Made by a program: the position numbers and the translations under genes
The notes under the pieces: model-generated
What the model was told of the DNA's origin: nothing
The model's database searches: none
The model's input: the letters and a program-made list of their open reading frames with translations, nothing else
Shown here: positions 43,366-51,729 of the stretch, one piece after another
Numbering within the stretch: the stretch's first letter is position 1
How the letters are laid out: each line of letters opens with the position of its first letter
NCBI RefSeq assembly: GCF_024172165.1
Contig: NZ_JAMZEB010000002.1
Coordinates: forward strand, 8,282,501-8,346,500
Length of the DNA: 64,000 nt
DNA from: Nonomuraea thailandensis
Lineage (GTDB): Bacteria > Actinomycetota > Actinomycetes > Streptosporangiales > Streptosporangiaceae
Direction of reading: 5' to 3'

Positions 43366-44553
43366 CCAGCTGAAGTCCCGGCAGCCGTGACCGCGCAGCG
43401 TGAGCGGGTTGAAGTACTCGCGGAAGCCCGACTGGCTCACCGAGCGCATCATCGCGTCCGCGAGCGTCCTGGCCAGGTCGGGGCGGCGCTCCCGCAGGCC
43501 CTGCCAGACCAGCCAGCTCACGTTGACCCAGCTCGGGCCGCGCCAGTAGCGGGCCGGGTCGAACTCGGGCGCGTCCAGGGCGTAGCTGGGCAGCGGCATG
43601 TCGTTCAGCCCGAACCGGGAGATCGCCGTCCCGATCAGGGCGTCCGCGACCTCGGCCGGCAGGCCGGGCAGCATGAGCGGCGTCAGCCCCGCCACGCTGC
43701 CGGAGTCGATGAGGGCGCCGCTGTGCACGTCGCGCGGCTGGAAGAGCTTGCCGTCGAACAGGTGCCGCACCATGGCCCCGGTGATCGCCTCGGCCTCGCG
43801 CCGGTGCGGCTCCGGGTCCAGGCCGAGCACCTCGGCGATCGCGGCCAGGGTCGACTCGGCGACGCCGTACGCGGTGTTGAACAGGGGATCCTCGACGTGG
43901 AACGCGCCAGGCTCGCGGTAGCCGGACTCGCGGTAGGCCTGGGCGAGCTCGACGTACTGGACGTAGTCGCGGTCGGTGGGCCGCTCGTCGGCGCTGACCG
44001 TCTGCAGGTCCCTGCGGACGAACCCGGTCGCGCTCGCCTGCACGGCGGCCAGCGGCAGGTCCCAGGCCGGGCTGTTGTCCATGCCCGACTCCCAGGGGTG
44101 CACGATCGAGATCAGCCCCTCGGCGGAGCGGCGCTGGGCACGCAGGAACTCCTGCTGCGCCACCAGCCGGGGATAGATCCGGCGCAGGAACGCCGGGTCC
44201 GGCTCGGCCTGGTGCGTCTTCCAGGCGGCCAGCGCGTGCACCGGGGGCTGGACGATGCCGGAGGTCCTCGCCCCGGAGGGCGCGGCCGCCCGCCAGAACT
44301 CGGCACTGGGGAAGTAGGCGTCCTCCGGCACCCGCGGGTTGAAGACGATGTGCGGCACCCGGCCGTCGAGCCACTGGGCCCCGAACAGGCTCAGCAGCTC
44401 GGTGCGGGCCCGGCGGGGCGACCAGCGGGCGTTGCCGATCGCGATGAACGCGGAGTCCCAGCTCCACTGGTGCGGGTAGAGGCGACGGGAGGGAACCGTG
44501 TAACTGCCGTCCCAGTTGCTGACCAGGACGCGCACGGCGTCGCGCAGGATCAT
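43234..44553 (-). CDS. GH63 glycoside hydrolase, glucosylglycerate hydrolase-like
   Basis: The 439-residue product has an (alpha/alpha)6 barrel. LYPHQWSWDSAFIAIGNARW, VPHIVFNP, RTSGIVQPPVHALA, WESGMDNSPAWD and FREYFNPLT match what I recall of mycobacterial glucosylglycerate hydrolase (MhGgH) and mannosylglycerate hydrolases. The Asp in GMDNSP and the Glu in FREYFNP are the expected acid and base. I chose ATG 44553, which overlaps the upstream isomerase stop by four bases. The last 30 residues are beyond the catalytic core and read through the end of the MDR gene. It likely releases glucose from glucosylglycerate or a related small glycoside in the cytoplasm. Confidence 0.82.
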   Translation of the reverse strand: MILRDAVRVLVSNWDGSYTVPSRRLYPHQWSWDSAFIAIGNARWSPRRARTELLSLFGAQWLDGRVPHIVFNPRVPEDAYFPSAEFWRAAAPSGARTSGIVQPPVHALAAWKTHQAEPDPAFLRRIYPRLVAQQEFLRAQRRSAEGLISIVHPWESGMDNSPAWDLPLAAVQASATGFVRRDLQTVSADERPTDRDYVQYVELAQAYRESGYREPGAFHVEDPLFNTAYGVAESTLAAIAEVLGLDPEPHRREAEAITGAMVRHLFDGKLFQPRDVHSGALIDSGSVAGLTPLMLPGLPAEVADALIGTAISRFGLNDMPLPSYALDAPEFDPARYWRGPSWVNVSWLVWQGLRERRPDLARTLADAMMRSVSQSGFREYFNPLTLRGHGCRDFSWSAALILDIVAEHSLNGLKPSRRESGQESWRVRKADDISDHVLA

Positions 44554-45335
44554 AGATACTTCCTCACGAATGCTGCGGTCTGGGGAAGAACGATCTCGGG
44601 CTCGCCGCGGAGCCGGCACTCAAGGGCGAGGTATCCGTCGAAGCCGACGGCGTCGAGCGTGGCGAGCTGCGCGCCCCAGTCGAGGTGCCCGGTGCCCGGC
44701 TGGTTCCTGTTCGACTCGCTGATCTGCATGTGCGCGATGTACGGGGCCGCGTCGATCAGCGCGCGACAGGGGTCGTCCTCCTCGATGTTCATGTGGTAGG
44801 TGTCGCCGACGATCCTGATGGAGTCCATCGCGCAGTAGGAGACGGCCTCGGCCAGCGTGTTGACCATGTGGTTCTCGTACCGGTTGAGGGGCTCCAGCAT
44901 GATCAGCACGCCGTTGCGGTGCGCGTGCTCGCCGAGGATGCCCAGCGCCTCGGCCAGCACCTCGCGGTCCTCCTCGGGGCTGCGCGGCGGCTCGAACGGC
45001 GGCAGGCGGCGGGAGAACTGCCCCCAGGAGGCGGGCGTCATGACGCCGATGCCGCCCAGCTCGCCGATGACCGTGAGCTGGGAGCGGAGCTGCTGGATGG
45101 CGTCCTTGCGCTTGGCGGGGTCGAAGTCGCCGATGAAGTGCGGCATGTCCACGCACACCGTCGGCATCTCCACGCCGTCGGCCAGCGCCCGCTTGAGCTC
45201 CGTCAGGCGGCCCGCGAAGTGGAAGTCGCCCTTGCCGCGCAGCTCGATGGCGTCGAAGCCGGCGTCGAGGGCGAACGCGAACTTCTCCTGCAGCGAGCGA
45301 CCGGGCAGAAGCTGCTCCTGTACGGCGAGCTTCAC
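44550..45335 (-). CDS. Sugar phosphate isomerase/epimerase, TIM barrel (copy 1)
   Basis: The 261-residue product has the AP-endonuclease-2 fold of xylose-isomerase-like enzymes: KLAVQEQLLPGRSLQEKFAFALDAGFDAIELRG, MLEPLNRYENHMVNTLAEAV with metal-binding Glu, VGDTYHMNIEE with Asp/His ligands, and HMQISESNRNQPGTGHLDW. It should isomerise, epimerise or eliminate from a (keto)sugar. The GTG start has GAGGAG seven bases upstream and lies three bases after the MDR copy 2 stop. It is in a three-gene operon with MDR copy 2 and the GH63-like enzyme. The precise reaction is not known. Confidence 0.88.
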   Translation of the reverse strand: MKLAVQEQLLPGRSLQEKFAFALDAGFDAIELRGKGDFHFAGRLTELKRALADGVEMPTVCVDMPHFIGDFDPAKRKDAIQQLRSQLTVIGELGGIGVMTPASWGQFSRRLPPFEPPRSPEEDREVLAEALGILGEHAHRNGVLIMLEPLNRYENHMVNTLAEAVSYCAMDSIRIVGDTYHMNIEEDDPCRALIDAAPYIAHMQISESNRNQPGTGHLDWGAQLATLDAVGFDGYLALECRLRGEPEIVLPQTAAFVRKYL

Positions 45336-45338
45336 TGT

Positions 45339-46367
45339 TTACTCCTCAAATTGGAAGACGAGCTGGAGCACCTCTGACTGGTGCTTGTCGAGCAGGTCGA
45401 AGGCCTCGGCGGCCTCGTCGACGGGCATGACGTGGCTCACGAGCTCGCGGGCGTCGACCTCCCCGCGGTGCACGAGCTCCATGAACGTGCGCTGCAGCCG
45501 CTCGACGTCCCACCGGTGCGCCAGCCACGAGGCGACGCCGCCGATCTGCGAGGAGACGAGCTGGACCTGGTTGTGGTGGAACTCCTCGCCGAGCCGCAGC
45601 CCGATGCCGTCGCCCTGGTAGAAGCCGGCGGCCACGACCCGGCCGCCCTTGCGGACGGTGCGGATCGCCTCGTGCAGGCCGAGGTGGCTGCCGCTGAGCT
45701 CGATGACGGTGTCGGCGCCCACGACGCGCTTGCGCATGAACTCGGCGACCGACCCTGACGCCACGTCGAACGTCTCGGCCGCGCCGAACTTCCTGGCCAG
45801 CTCCAGCCGGTCGGGGATGGCGTCGGCGGCGACCACGCGGGCCCCGCTGAGCACGGCCAGCCGGGTGGCGAGCAGCCCGATGACGCCCTGGCCGAAGATC
45901 GCGATCTGGTCGCCCAGGTGCACGTCGGCGGCGTGCACGGCGTTGAGCGCGATGGCGCCCACCCGGGCGAAGACGCCGGTCAGAGGGTCGGCGCCGGGCG
46001 GCAGGACGTGGCCGACGAGCTTGTCCGCCGGGACGACGGCTTCGGCGCGGTGGCCCCAGATGCCCCACACCAGGCTGCCGACCGGCGGGTCGGCCACATC
46101 GGGCGCGGCCTCCACCACCTCGCCGACTTCCTGGTAGCCCCAGCCACTGAGTGGGTAGGCATGCGTCTGGCCCTCGACGAAGAGCCGGCGCTCGAGGTCC
46201 CACTTGCGAGTGAGATACGGGTTGGTGCCGCGGTAGGCGGTCAGTTCGGTGCCCGCTGAGACTCCTGAATAGAGAGTGCGAACTCGCACTGTGCCCGGCT
46301 CTAGCTCGGCGGGCGACTCCAGGCTGACGCGGACTTGGCCTGGCTCTTCGAAGGTGATGACGCGCAT
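45339..46367 (-). CDS. MDR family dehydrogenase without catalytic-zinc cysteine (copy 2)
   Basis: The 342-residue product is a paralog of the 42256 gene: YSGVSAGTELTAYRGTNPYLTRKWDLERRLFVEG aligns with that protein by eye. The Rossmann domain shows IAIFGQGVIGLLATRLAVLSGARVVAADAIPDRLELA. The Cys ligand of the catalytic zinc is again absent. It is the first gene of the leftward operon and is divergent from the TIM-barrel gene at 46481. A candidate operator lies at 46385-46399 just upstream. It probably oxidises or reduces a sugar intermediate with NAD(P). Confidence 0.86.
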   Translation of the reverse strand: MRVITFEEPGQVRVSLESPAELEPGTVRVRTLYSGVSAGTELTAYRGTNPYLTRKWDLERRLFVEGQTHAYPLSGWGYQEVGEVVEAAPDVADPPVGSLVWGIWGHRAEAVVPADKLVGHVLPPGADPLTGVFARVGAIALNAVHAADVHLGDQIAIFGQGVIGLLATRLAVLSGARVVAADAIPDRLELARKFGAAETFDVASGSVAEFMRKRVVGADTVIELSGSHLGLHEAIRTVRKGGRVVAAGFYQGDGIGLRLGEEFHHNQVQLVSSQIGGVASWLAHRWDVERLQRTFMELVHRGEVDARELVSHVMPVDEAAEAFDLLDKHQSEVLQLVFQFEE

Positions 46368-46384
46368 TCCCCACACTTACGCTT

Positions 46385-46399
46385 TTTGATCAAACAAAA
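46385..46399. promoter_or_regulatory. Candidate operator of the sugar regulon, site 2
   Basis: TTTGATCAAA at 46385-46394 is a perfect palindrome. Read on the minus strand, 46389-46399 gives TTTTGTTTGAT, which shares TTTGTTTGAT with 41275-41284. It lies 17 bases before the MDR copy 2 start and 82 bases before the TIM-barrel start, positioned to control both. Confidence 0.45.
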
Positions 46400-46480
46400 G
46401 TCGAAGATTTAGCGCTACTTGGCAAGCGATAGTTGCGTTCGTAACACTCGTAAGTCTACGACTTCTGCCGGAGGTGACAG

Positions 46481-47368
46481 ATGAAATTGGGGTTTCTGAC
46501 AGCGTGTCTTCCGGAAAGCGACCTTACCGACATTGCTCGCTGGGCCGCTACCCAGGGCTTCGAGGCTCTGGAAGTGGCCGGCTGGCCAGGACCGGATGAC
46601 CGAAATCACATCAGAGTGGATCGTTTCGACGACGCCGAACGCGAGCGAGTCCGGAGAATCTTCGCGGAGACCGGACTGACGCTTTCCTCGATCGCCTACT
46701 ACGAGAACAATCTCCACCCTACGGTAGGGAAGGAAGTGAACGCGCACGTCAGACGGTGTATCGAGGCCGCCGCCGCGCTCGGCTGCCCGACGGTCGGCAC
46801 GTTCGTGGGCCGCGATCCCGGGCTGCCCGTCAAGGAGAACCTGGCACGGGCGACCGACGTCTTCGGCCCGCTCGTCGAGTACGCCCGGCAGCACGGCGTC
46901 GAGATCGTCATCGAGAACTGCGTGATGAAAAGCTGGCACCCGGATGGGTATCCGGGCAATTTGGCCTATTCGCCCGAACTATGGGAATGGATGTTCTCAT
47001 TGGGCCTCAAGCTCAACTACGACCCTTCCCACCTCGTGGCGCTCGGCATCGATCCGGTAACGGCGCTGACCCCGTACGTGGACAACATCGCGCACGTCCA
47101 GGCCAAGGACACGCAGTTCCTTCCCGGCAAGCTCGACCGCTACGGCTTCTACGGCCCGATAAGCGGAGAAAAGGGGTGGTACCGCTTCCGCGTACCGGGG
47201 CTCGGGCAGGTCGACTGGACCCGGGTGATCGACGCGCTCTACGAGGGCGGATACGACGGAGTGGTCTCCGTCGAGCACGAGGACGCCGTGTGGAGCGGCA
47301 GCACGGAGAGGGTACAGACCGGTCTCGGTATCGCCTACCGCACGTTGCGGCCTCTTGTCCACGGGTAA
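46481..47368 (+). CDS. Sugar phosphate isomerase/epimerase, TIM barrel (copy 2)
   Basis: The 295-residue product has the xylose-isomerase-like barrel: MKLGFLTACLPESDLTDIARWAATQGFEALEVAGWPG, EIVIENCVMKSWHPDG, KLNYDPSHLVALGID, HVQAKDTQF and VSVEHEDAVW carry the usual metal-binding Glu, Asp, His and Glu. A GGAGGTGACAG ribosome site precedes the ATG. It is the first gene of the importer operon. The first 250 bases have AT-rich codons (AAA, TTG, GAA) unlike the rest, as in the Gfo/Idh gene. It likely acts on the imported sugar or its keto form. Confidence 0.89.
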   Translation: MKLGFLTACLPESDLTDIARWAATQGFEALEVAGWPGPDDRNHIRVDRFDDAERERVRRIFAETGLTLSSIAYYENNLHPTVGKEVNAHVRRCIEAAAALGCPTVGTFVGRDPGLPVKENLARATDVFGPLVEYARQHGVEIVIENCVMKSWHPDGYPGNLAYSPELWEWMFSLGLKLNYDPSHLVALGIDPVTALTPYVDNIAHVQAKDTQFLPGKLDRYGFYGPISGEKGWYRFRVPGLGQVDWTRVIDALYEGGYDGVVSVEHEDAVWSGSTERVQTGLGIAYRTLRPLVHG

Positions 47369-47400
47369 GGGCGGCATATCCCCAACCAGAGGAGCGTGCC

Positions 47401-48774
47401 ATGCCGACGAAGGTAACCGCCGTCCTCTCTGTCGCCCTGCTGGCCGCCGCCTCCCTGTCGGCCTGCGGGAGCGGCGGTGACGAGCAGTCGTCAACGAGCA
47501 ACGAGATCACCGTCTGGACCGAGGAGAACCTCGAGGACCGGATGGCCGTACAGAACACCATCGTCGCCGAGTTCACCCAGAAGACCGGGATCAAGGTGAA
47601 GCTGGTCGGCGTCGCCGAGGACCAGTTCAGCCAGACCCTCACCGCCGCCGCCGCCGCGGACGACCTGCCCGACGTCATCGGGGCGCTGCCGCTGGCCTCC
47701 ATCCGGGAGATGGAGGCCAACGAGCTGCTCGACACCGAGACGCCGGGCAGGATCGTCGATCAGCTCGGCCGCGACACGTTCTCACCGCGCGCGCTGGAGC
47801 TCGACACCTCCGGCGGGAAGCTGCTCGCGGTGCCGAGCGACGGATGGGCGCAGCTCATCCTCTACCGCAAGGACCTGTTCGAGAAGGCGGGGTTGCAGCC
47901 GCCTGACACCTACGAGGCGCTGCAGGCGGCCGCGGCCAAGCTGAACACGGGCGGGACCGCGGGCATCACGCTGGCGATCGCGCCGAAGGACTCGTTCACC
48001 GCGCAGAGCTTCGAGCACATCGCCCAGGCGAACGGGTGCCAGCTCGTCGACAACGCGGGGAACGTCGCCCTCGACTCGCCGCAGTGCGCCCGGGCCTTCG
48101 AGTTCTACGCGAACCTGGCCAGGAACTACTCGGTCAAGGGCAAGCAGGACGTCGACTCGACCAGGGCCACGTACTTCTCGGGCAAGGCGGCCATGATGAT
48201 CTGGTCGTCGTTCATCCTCGACGAGATGGCCGGGCTGCGCAAGGACGCGCTGCCGAGCTGCCAGGAGTGCCGCGAGGACCCCGAGTGGCTGGCCAGGAAC
48301 ACCGGCGTGGTCACGGCGCTGAAGGGGCCCGACGGGAGCGCGCCCGCGCAGTACGGCGAGATCGTCTCCTGGGCGATCACCCGAGACGCCGCCACGGACC
48401 CGGCGAGCAAGTTCGTCTCCTACATGATGAACGAGGGGTACGAGCGCTGGATCGGGATGGCGCCCGAGGGCAAGTTCCCCACTCGCCGGGGCTTCGAGGA
48501 CAAGTGGAACAAGCTGCCCGCCGGCGTCGACTCCAAGAAGCCGCTGGCCGACGTCTACCCGGCCGACGTGCTGGAGGCGCTGCGCAAGAGCCCTGACACC
48601 TTCGCCCGGTGGGGCATCCCGCAGGGCCAGGGCAAGCTGGTCGGCGCCACGATGGGCGAGCTGCCCGTGCCCAAGGCGCTGAGCTCGGTCGCCGACGGCT
48701 CGCTGACCCCGCAGGCCGCCGCGGCCCAGGCCAAGGCCGACGTGGAGTCGATCAAGCGCGGGATCCGGCAGTGA
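47401..48774 (+). CDS. Sugar ABC transporter substrate-binding lipoprotein
   Basis: The 457-residue lipoprotein has its signal cleaved before Cys22 (SLSACGSGG). The family-1 binding fold is visible: EITVWTEENLEDRMAVQNTIVAEFTQKTGIKVKLV, DLPDVIGALPLASIREME, LAVPSDGWAQLILYRKDLFEKAG, and YFSGKAAMMIWSSFI. It contains an unusual Cys pair SCQECRED (near 283-286). GAGGAG precedes the ATG, and the stop overlaps the permease start (GTGA). It captures the sugar that this regulon catabolises; glucosylglycerate or another small glucoside is my guess from the GH63 neighbour. Confidence 0.93.
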   Translation: MPTKVTAVLSVALLAAASLSACGSGGDEQSSTSNEITVWTEENLEDRMAVQNTIVAEFTQKTGIKVKLVGVAEDQFSQTLTAAAAADDLPDVIGALPLASIREMEANELLDTETPGRIVDQLGRDTFSPRALELDTSGGKLLAVPSDGWAQLILYRKDLFEKAGLQPPDTYEALQAAAAKLNTGGTAGITLAIAPKDSFTAQSFEHIAQANGCQLVDNAGNVALDSPQCARAFEFYANLARNYSVKGKQDVDSTRATYFSGKAAMMIWSSFILDEMAGLRKDALPSCQECREDPEWLARNTGVVTALKGPDGSAPAQYGEIVSWAITRDAATDPASKFVSYMMNEGYERWIGMAPEGKFPTRRGFEDKWNKLPAGVDSKKPLADVYPADVLEALRKSPDTFARWGIPQGQGKLVGATMGELPVPKALSSVADGSLTPQAAAAQAKADVESIKRGIRQ

Positions 48775-49736
48775 CGGCGACCGCCAGCAAGCCGCAGGCG
48801 CCGCAACACCGCAAGCCCGCCCGGCGCGGGCGGACGCTGCGCGAGCAGGAGGGGCGGGCCGGGCTGGCGCTCATCTCGCCCACCCTGATCATCACGCTGG
48901 TCGTGGTGGTGCTGCCGCTCCTGTGGGCGATCATGCTGGCGTTCCAGGACGCGCGGCTGATCAACATCCGGCGCGTGGGCGTCTTCGGGCACTACACGCT
49001 GGAGAACTTCACCTACGTCATGTCCGAGCCGGGCTTCTGGTCGTCACTGGTCAACACGCTCGTCTACACCGTCGCGGGGACGGTGTTGTCGATCGTGATC
49101 GGGCTGGTGACGGCGCTGGCGCTGCGTGACAGGTTCAGGGGGCGGACCCTGGTGCGGGCCTCGATCCTGATCCCGTACGTGGCTCCGGTGGTGGCCGTGG
49201 CGTTCCTGTGGGAGACGATGCTCAACCCGCAGTACGGCATCGTCAACACCTGGCTGAGCGAGCCGATCGCGTTCCTCACCCAGGCCAGGGGCGAGTTCCT
49301 GGGCCTCCAGGTGCCCGTGGCGCTGCTCACGGTGATCGCGTTCGAGGCGTGGCGGTACTTCCCGTTCGCCTTCCTGTTCATCCTGGCCCGCCTGCAGGCG
49401 CTGCCCGCCGAGCTGGACGAGGCCGCCGTGGTCGACGGAGCCACGCCCACCCAGCGCTTCCGGTACGTGATCATGCCGCAGCTCTGGCGGATCATCGCGC
49501 TGCTGTCGGTGCTGCGGTTCGTGTTCACCTTCACCAAGTTCGACGACGTCTACCTGCTGACCGGCGGCGGGGCCGGCACCGAGGTCGTCAGCGTGCGCGT
49601 CTACAACTTCCTGACCTCGCGCGACGACATCGGCGCCTCTGCGGCGCAGGCCATCGTGCTGGCCGTCTTCCTGGTGGTCTTCCTGGTCGTCTACCTGAGG
49701 TTCTTCGCGGGAGGTGAGCGCGATGACCAGAGATAG
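48771..49736 (+). CDS. Sugar ABC transporter permease (MalF-like)
   Basis: The 321-residue membrane subunit has six helices and the EAA loop DEAAVVDGATPTQRFRYVIMPQLWRI. The cytoplasmic N-terminus is basic (KPARRGRTLREQEGR). The start GTG overlaps the lipoprotein stop, and the C-terminus overlaps the next permease start region. Unlike the permease at 12199 it has no inserted extracellular domain, so length is normal. No ATPase gene is in the operon. Confidence 0.93.
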   Translation: MTATASKPQAPQHRKPARRGRTLREQEGRAGLALISPTLIITLVVVVLPLLWAIMLAFQDARLINIRRVGVFGHYTLENFTYVMSEPGFWSSLVNTLVYTVAGTVLSIVIGLVTALALRDRFRGRTLVRASILIPYVAPVVAVAFLWETMLNPQYGIVNTWLSEPIAFLTQARGEFLGLQVPVALLTVIAFEAWRYFPFAFLFILARLQALPAELDEAAVVDGATPTQRFRYVIMPQLWRIIALLSVLRFVFTFTKFDDVYLLTGGGAGTEVVSVRVYNFLTSRDDIGASAAQAIVLAVFLVVFLVVYLRFFAGGERDDQR

Positions 49737-50568
49737 GTTCGAGCGGGGCCTGCTCAGGGTGCTCAGGCCGCTGGTGATCGCGTTCCTCTTCCTGATCACC
49801 GCGTTCCCGTTCTTCTACATGGTGATGCTGTCGGTGCGCGACATCCAGGAGCTCATCCTGGAGCCGGGCTCGCTGTGGCCGCGCAGCTTCACCCTGGACA
49901 CGTACGTGAACGTGCTGACCAGGCAGGGCTTCCTGACCTTCCTCGGCAACAGCGCGATCATCGCCGTCTCCTCGGTGGCGGTCACGCTGCTGATCTCGAT
50001 CCCCGGCGCGTACGCGGTCGCGCGGCTGCGTTTCTTCGGCCGGCGGCAGGTGCACTTCCTCTTCCTGGCGGTGTACCTGTTCCCGGCGATCGTGCTGGCC
50101 ATCCCGCTGTTCGTGCTCTTCACGATGATCGGGCTGCGAGGGTCGCTGATCGGCCTGATCCTCGTGTATATCGCGCAAACGGTGCCTGTCACGGTATACA
50201 TGCTCCGCAACTACTTCGAGACCGTGCCGCAAAGCGTGGAGGAAGCGGCGGCGATCGACGGGTGCACGAGGTTGTCGACCATCTGGCGCGTGGTGCTGCC
50301 GCTGTCCAAGCCCGCGCTGATGGCCACCGGCCTCTACGCCTTCATGATCGCCTGGAACGAGTTCCTGTTCGCCCTGCTCTTCCTGGTGGAGAGAAGGGAG
50401 AGCTGGACGGTTTCCCTGGGGCTCTCCCAGCTCGCGGGGAGCATCGAGATCCCGACGACGGTCCTGATGGCAGGATCGGTGGTGCTCACGCTGCCCATCG
50501 TGATCGTGTTCTTCGCCAGCGAGCGCCTGCTGACGGAGGGCCTCACCGCAGGAGCGGAGAAGGGATAG
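49723..50568 (+). CDS. Sugar ABC transporter permease (MalG-like)
   Basis: The 281-residue membrane subunit has six helices and the EAA loop EEAAAIDGCTRLSTIWRVVLPLSKPAL. The ATG at 49723 has GGAGGTGA five bases upstream; the GTG at 49714 lies inside that ribosome site and is rejected. It overlaps the previous gene by 14 bases. Together with the preceding two genes it forms an importer that needs an ATPase from elsewhere in the genome. Confidence 0.93.
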   Translation: MTRDRFERGLLRVLRPLVIAFLFLITAFPFFYMVMLSVRDIQELILEPGSLWPRSFTLDTYVNVLTRQGFLTFLGNSAIIAVSSVAVTLLISIPGAYAVARLRFFGRRQVHFLFLAVYLFPAIVLAIPLFVLFTMIGLRGSLIGLILVYIAQTVPVTVYMLRNYFETVPQSVEEAAAIDGCTRLSTIWRVVLPLSKPALMATGLYAFMIAWNEFLFALLFLVERRESWTVSLGLSQLAGSIEIPTTVLMAGSVVLTLPIVIVFFASERLLTEGLTAGAEKG

Positions 50569-50571
50569 ACC

Positions 50572-51729
50572 ATGCTGACGGCAGGGCAGATCCTCCAGCT
50601 CATCCGCGATGGCTCCTGCCGGACGCGCAAGGAACTGATCGAGTTCACCGGCCTGTCCCGCTCGACGATCACCGACCGGGTCGACCGGCTCATCGACGCC
50701 GGCTACATCCACGAGTCCGGCGTCGGCACCTCCGGGGGCGGGCGGCCGCCCTCGGTGCTCGACGTGGACGCCACCAGGCGCCTGATGCTGGTGGCCGACC
50801 TGGGCGCCACCCACGCCAGGGTGGCGCTCACCGACCTGGCCGCCCGGCCCCTGGCCGAGGAGCACACCGAGATGCGCATCGAGCTCGGCCCCGACGCCGT
50901 GCTGTCGTGGGTGCGCGAGGCGTTCCAGCGCATGCTGGACAGGGTGGGGCGGCCGGCCGCGGAGGTGTGCGGGATCGGCCTCGACCTGCCCGGCTCGGTC
51001 GACCACGCCTCCGGGCGGGTGATCAGGTCGTTCCTGATGCCCGGATGGGACGACCATCCGGTGCGCGAGGCGATCCGGTCCACCTTCGACGTGCCGATCC
51101 TCGTGGAGAACGACGCCAACGCGATGGCGCTGGGCGAGTGGTGGTCGTCGTGGCGCGACACCGACTCGCTGGTGCTCATCAAGGTGTCCACCGGGATCGG
51201 GACCGGCATCATCCTCGACGGGCAGATCTATCGCGGCGTCGAGGAGGCCGCCGGCAACATCGGGCACGTGCGGCTGCGCGAGACCGACGACCGGGTCTGC
51301 ACCTGCGGCTCGCGCGGCTGCGTGGCCTCGCTGGCCAGCGGCCACGCCGTGGCCACCGACCTGGAGGTGGCCTCCAGCCGCGACGTGGTCCGGCTCGTGC
51401 AGGCCGGCGACCCCGGGGCCATCGCCTGCGTCCAGGAGGCCGGGCGCACGCTGGGCGTGGTGCTGGCCACGGCGGTCAGCCTGCTCAACCCGGGCGTGCT
51501 GGTGCTGGCCGGCGACATGGCGGAGACCAGGGAGCACTACCTGACGGGCATCAGGGAGATCGTCTACCGGCGCAGCCTGCCGTACACGACGCGCAACCTG
51601 GAGATCGTCACGAGCTCGCTGGGCGACCGGGCGGGGATCGTCGGGATGGCGGTGATCGTCATGGAGCACGTGCTCTCCCCCGCCTCCGTGGACGCCGCCC
51701 TGGCGGAGAAGGCGAACCTGGTCAACTGA
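50572..51729 (+). CDS. ROK family transcriptional repressor
   Basis: The 385-residue product has an N-terminal winged helix (RTRKELIEFTGLSRSTITDRVDRLIDAGYI, 17-46). A ROK sugar-binding/kinase-like domain follows: LVADLGATHARVAL, ENDANAMALGEWW, STGIGTGIILDGQIYRG, and the zinc motif CTCGSRGCV. It is three bases after the permease, the last gene of the rightward operon. ROK repressors release DNA when they bind the sugar or its phosphate. The shared TTTGTTTGAT elements at 41275 and 46389 are candidate sites. A glucokinase activity is less likely given the DNA-binding domain. Confidence 0.92.
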   Translation: MLTAGQILQLIRDGSCRTRKELIEFTGLSRSTITDRVDRLIDAGYIHESGVGTSGGGRPPSVLDVDATRRLMLVADLGATHARVALTDLAARPLAEEHTEMRIELGPDAVLSWVREAFQRMLDRVGRPAAEVCGIGLDLPGSVDHASGRVIRSFLMPGWDDHPVREAIRSTFDVPILVENDANAMALGEWWSSWRDTDSLVLIKVSTGIGTGIILDGQIYRGVEEAAGNIGHVRLRETDDRVCTCGSRGCVASLASGHAVATDLEVASSRDVVRLVQAGDPGAIACVQEAGRTLGVVLATAVSLLNPGVLVLAGDMAETREHYLTGIREIVYRRSLPYTTRNLEIVTSSLGDRAGIVGMAVIVMEHVLSPASVDAALAEKANLVN

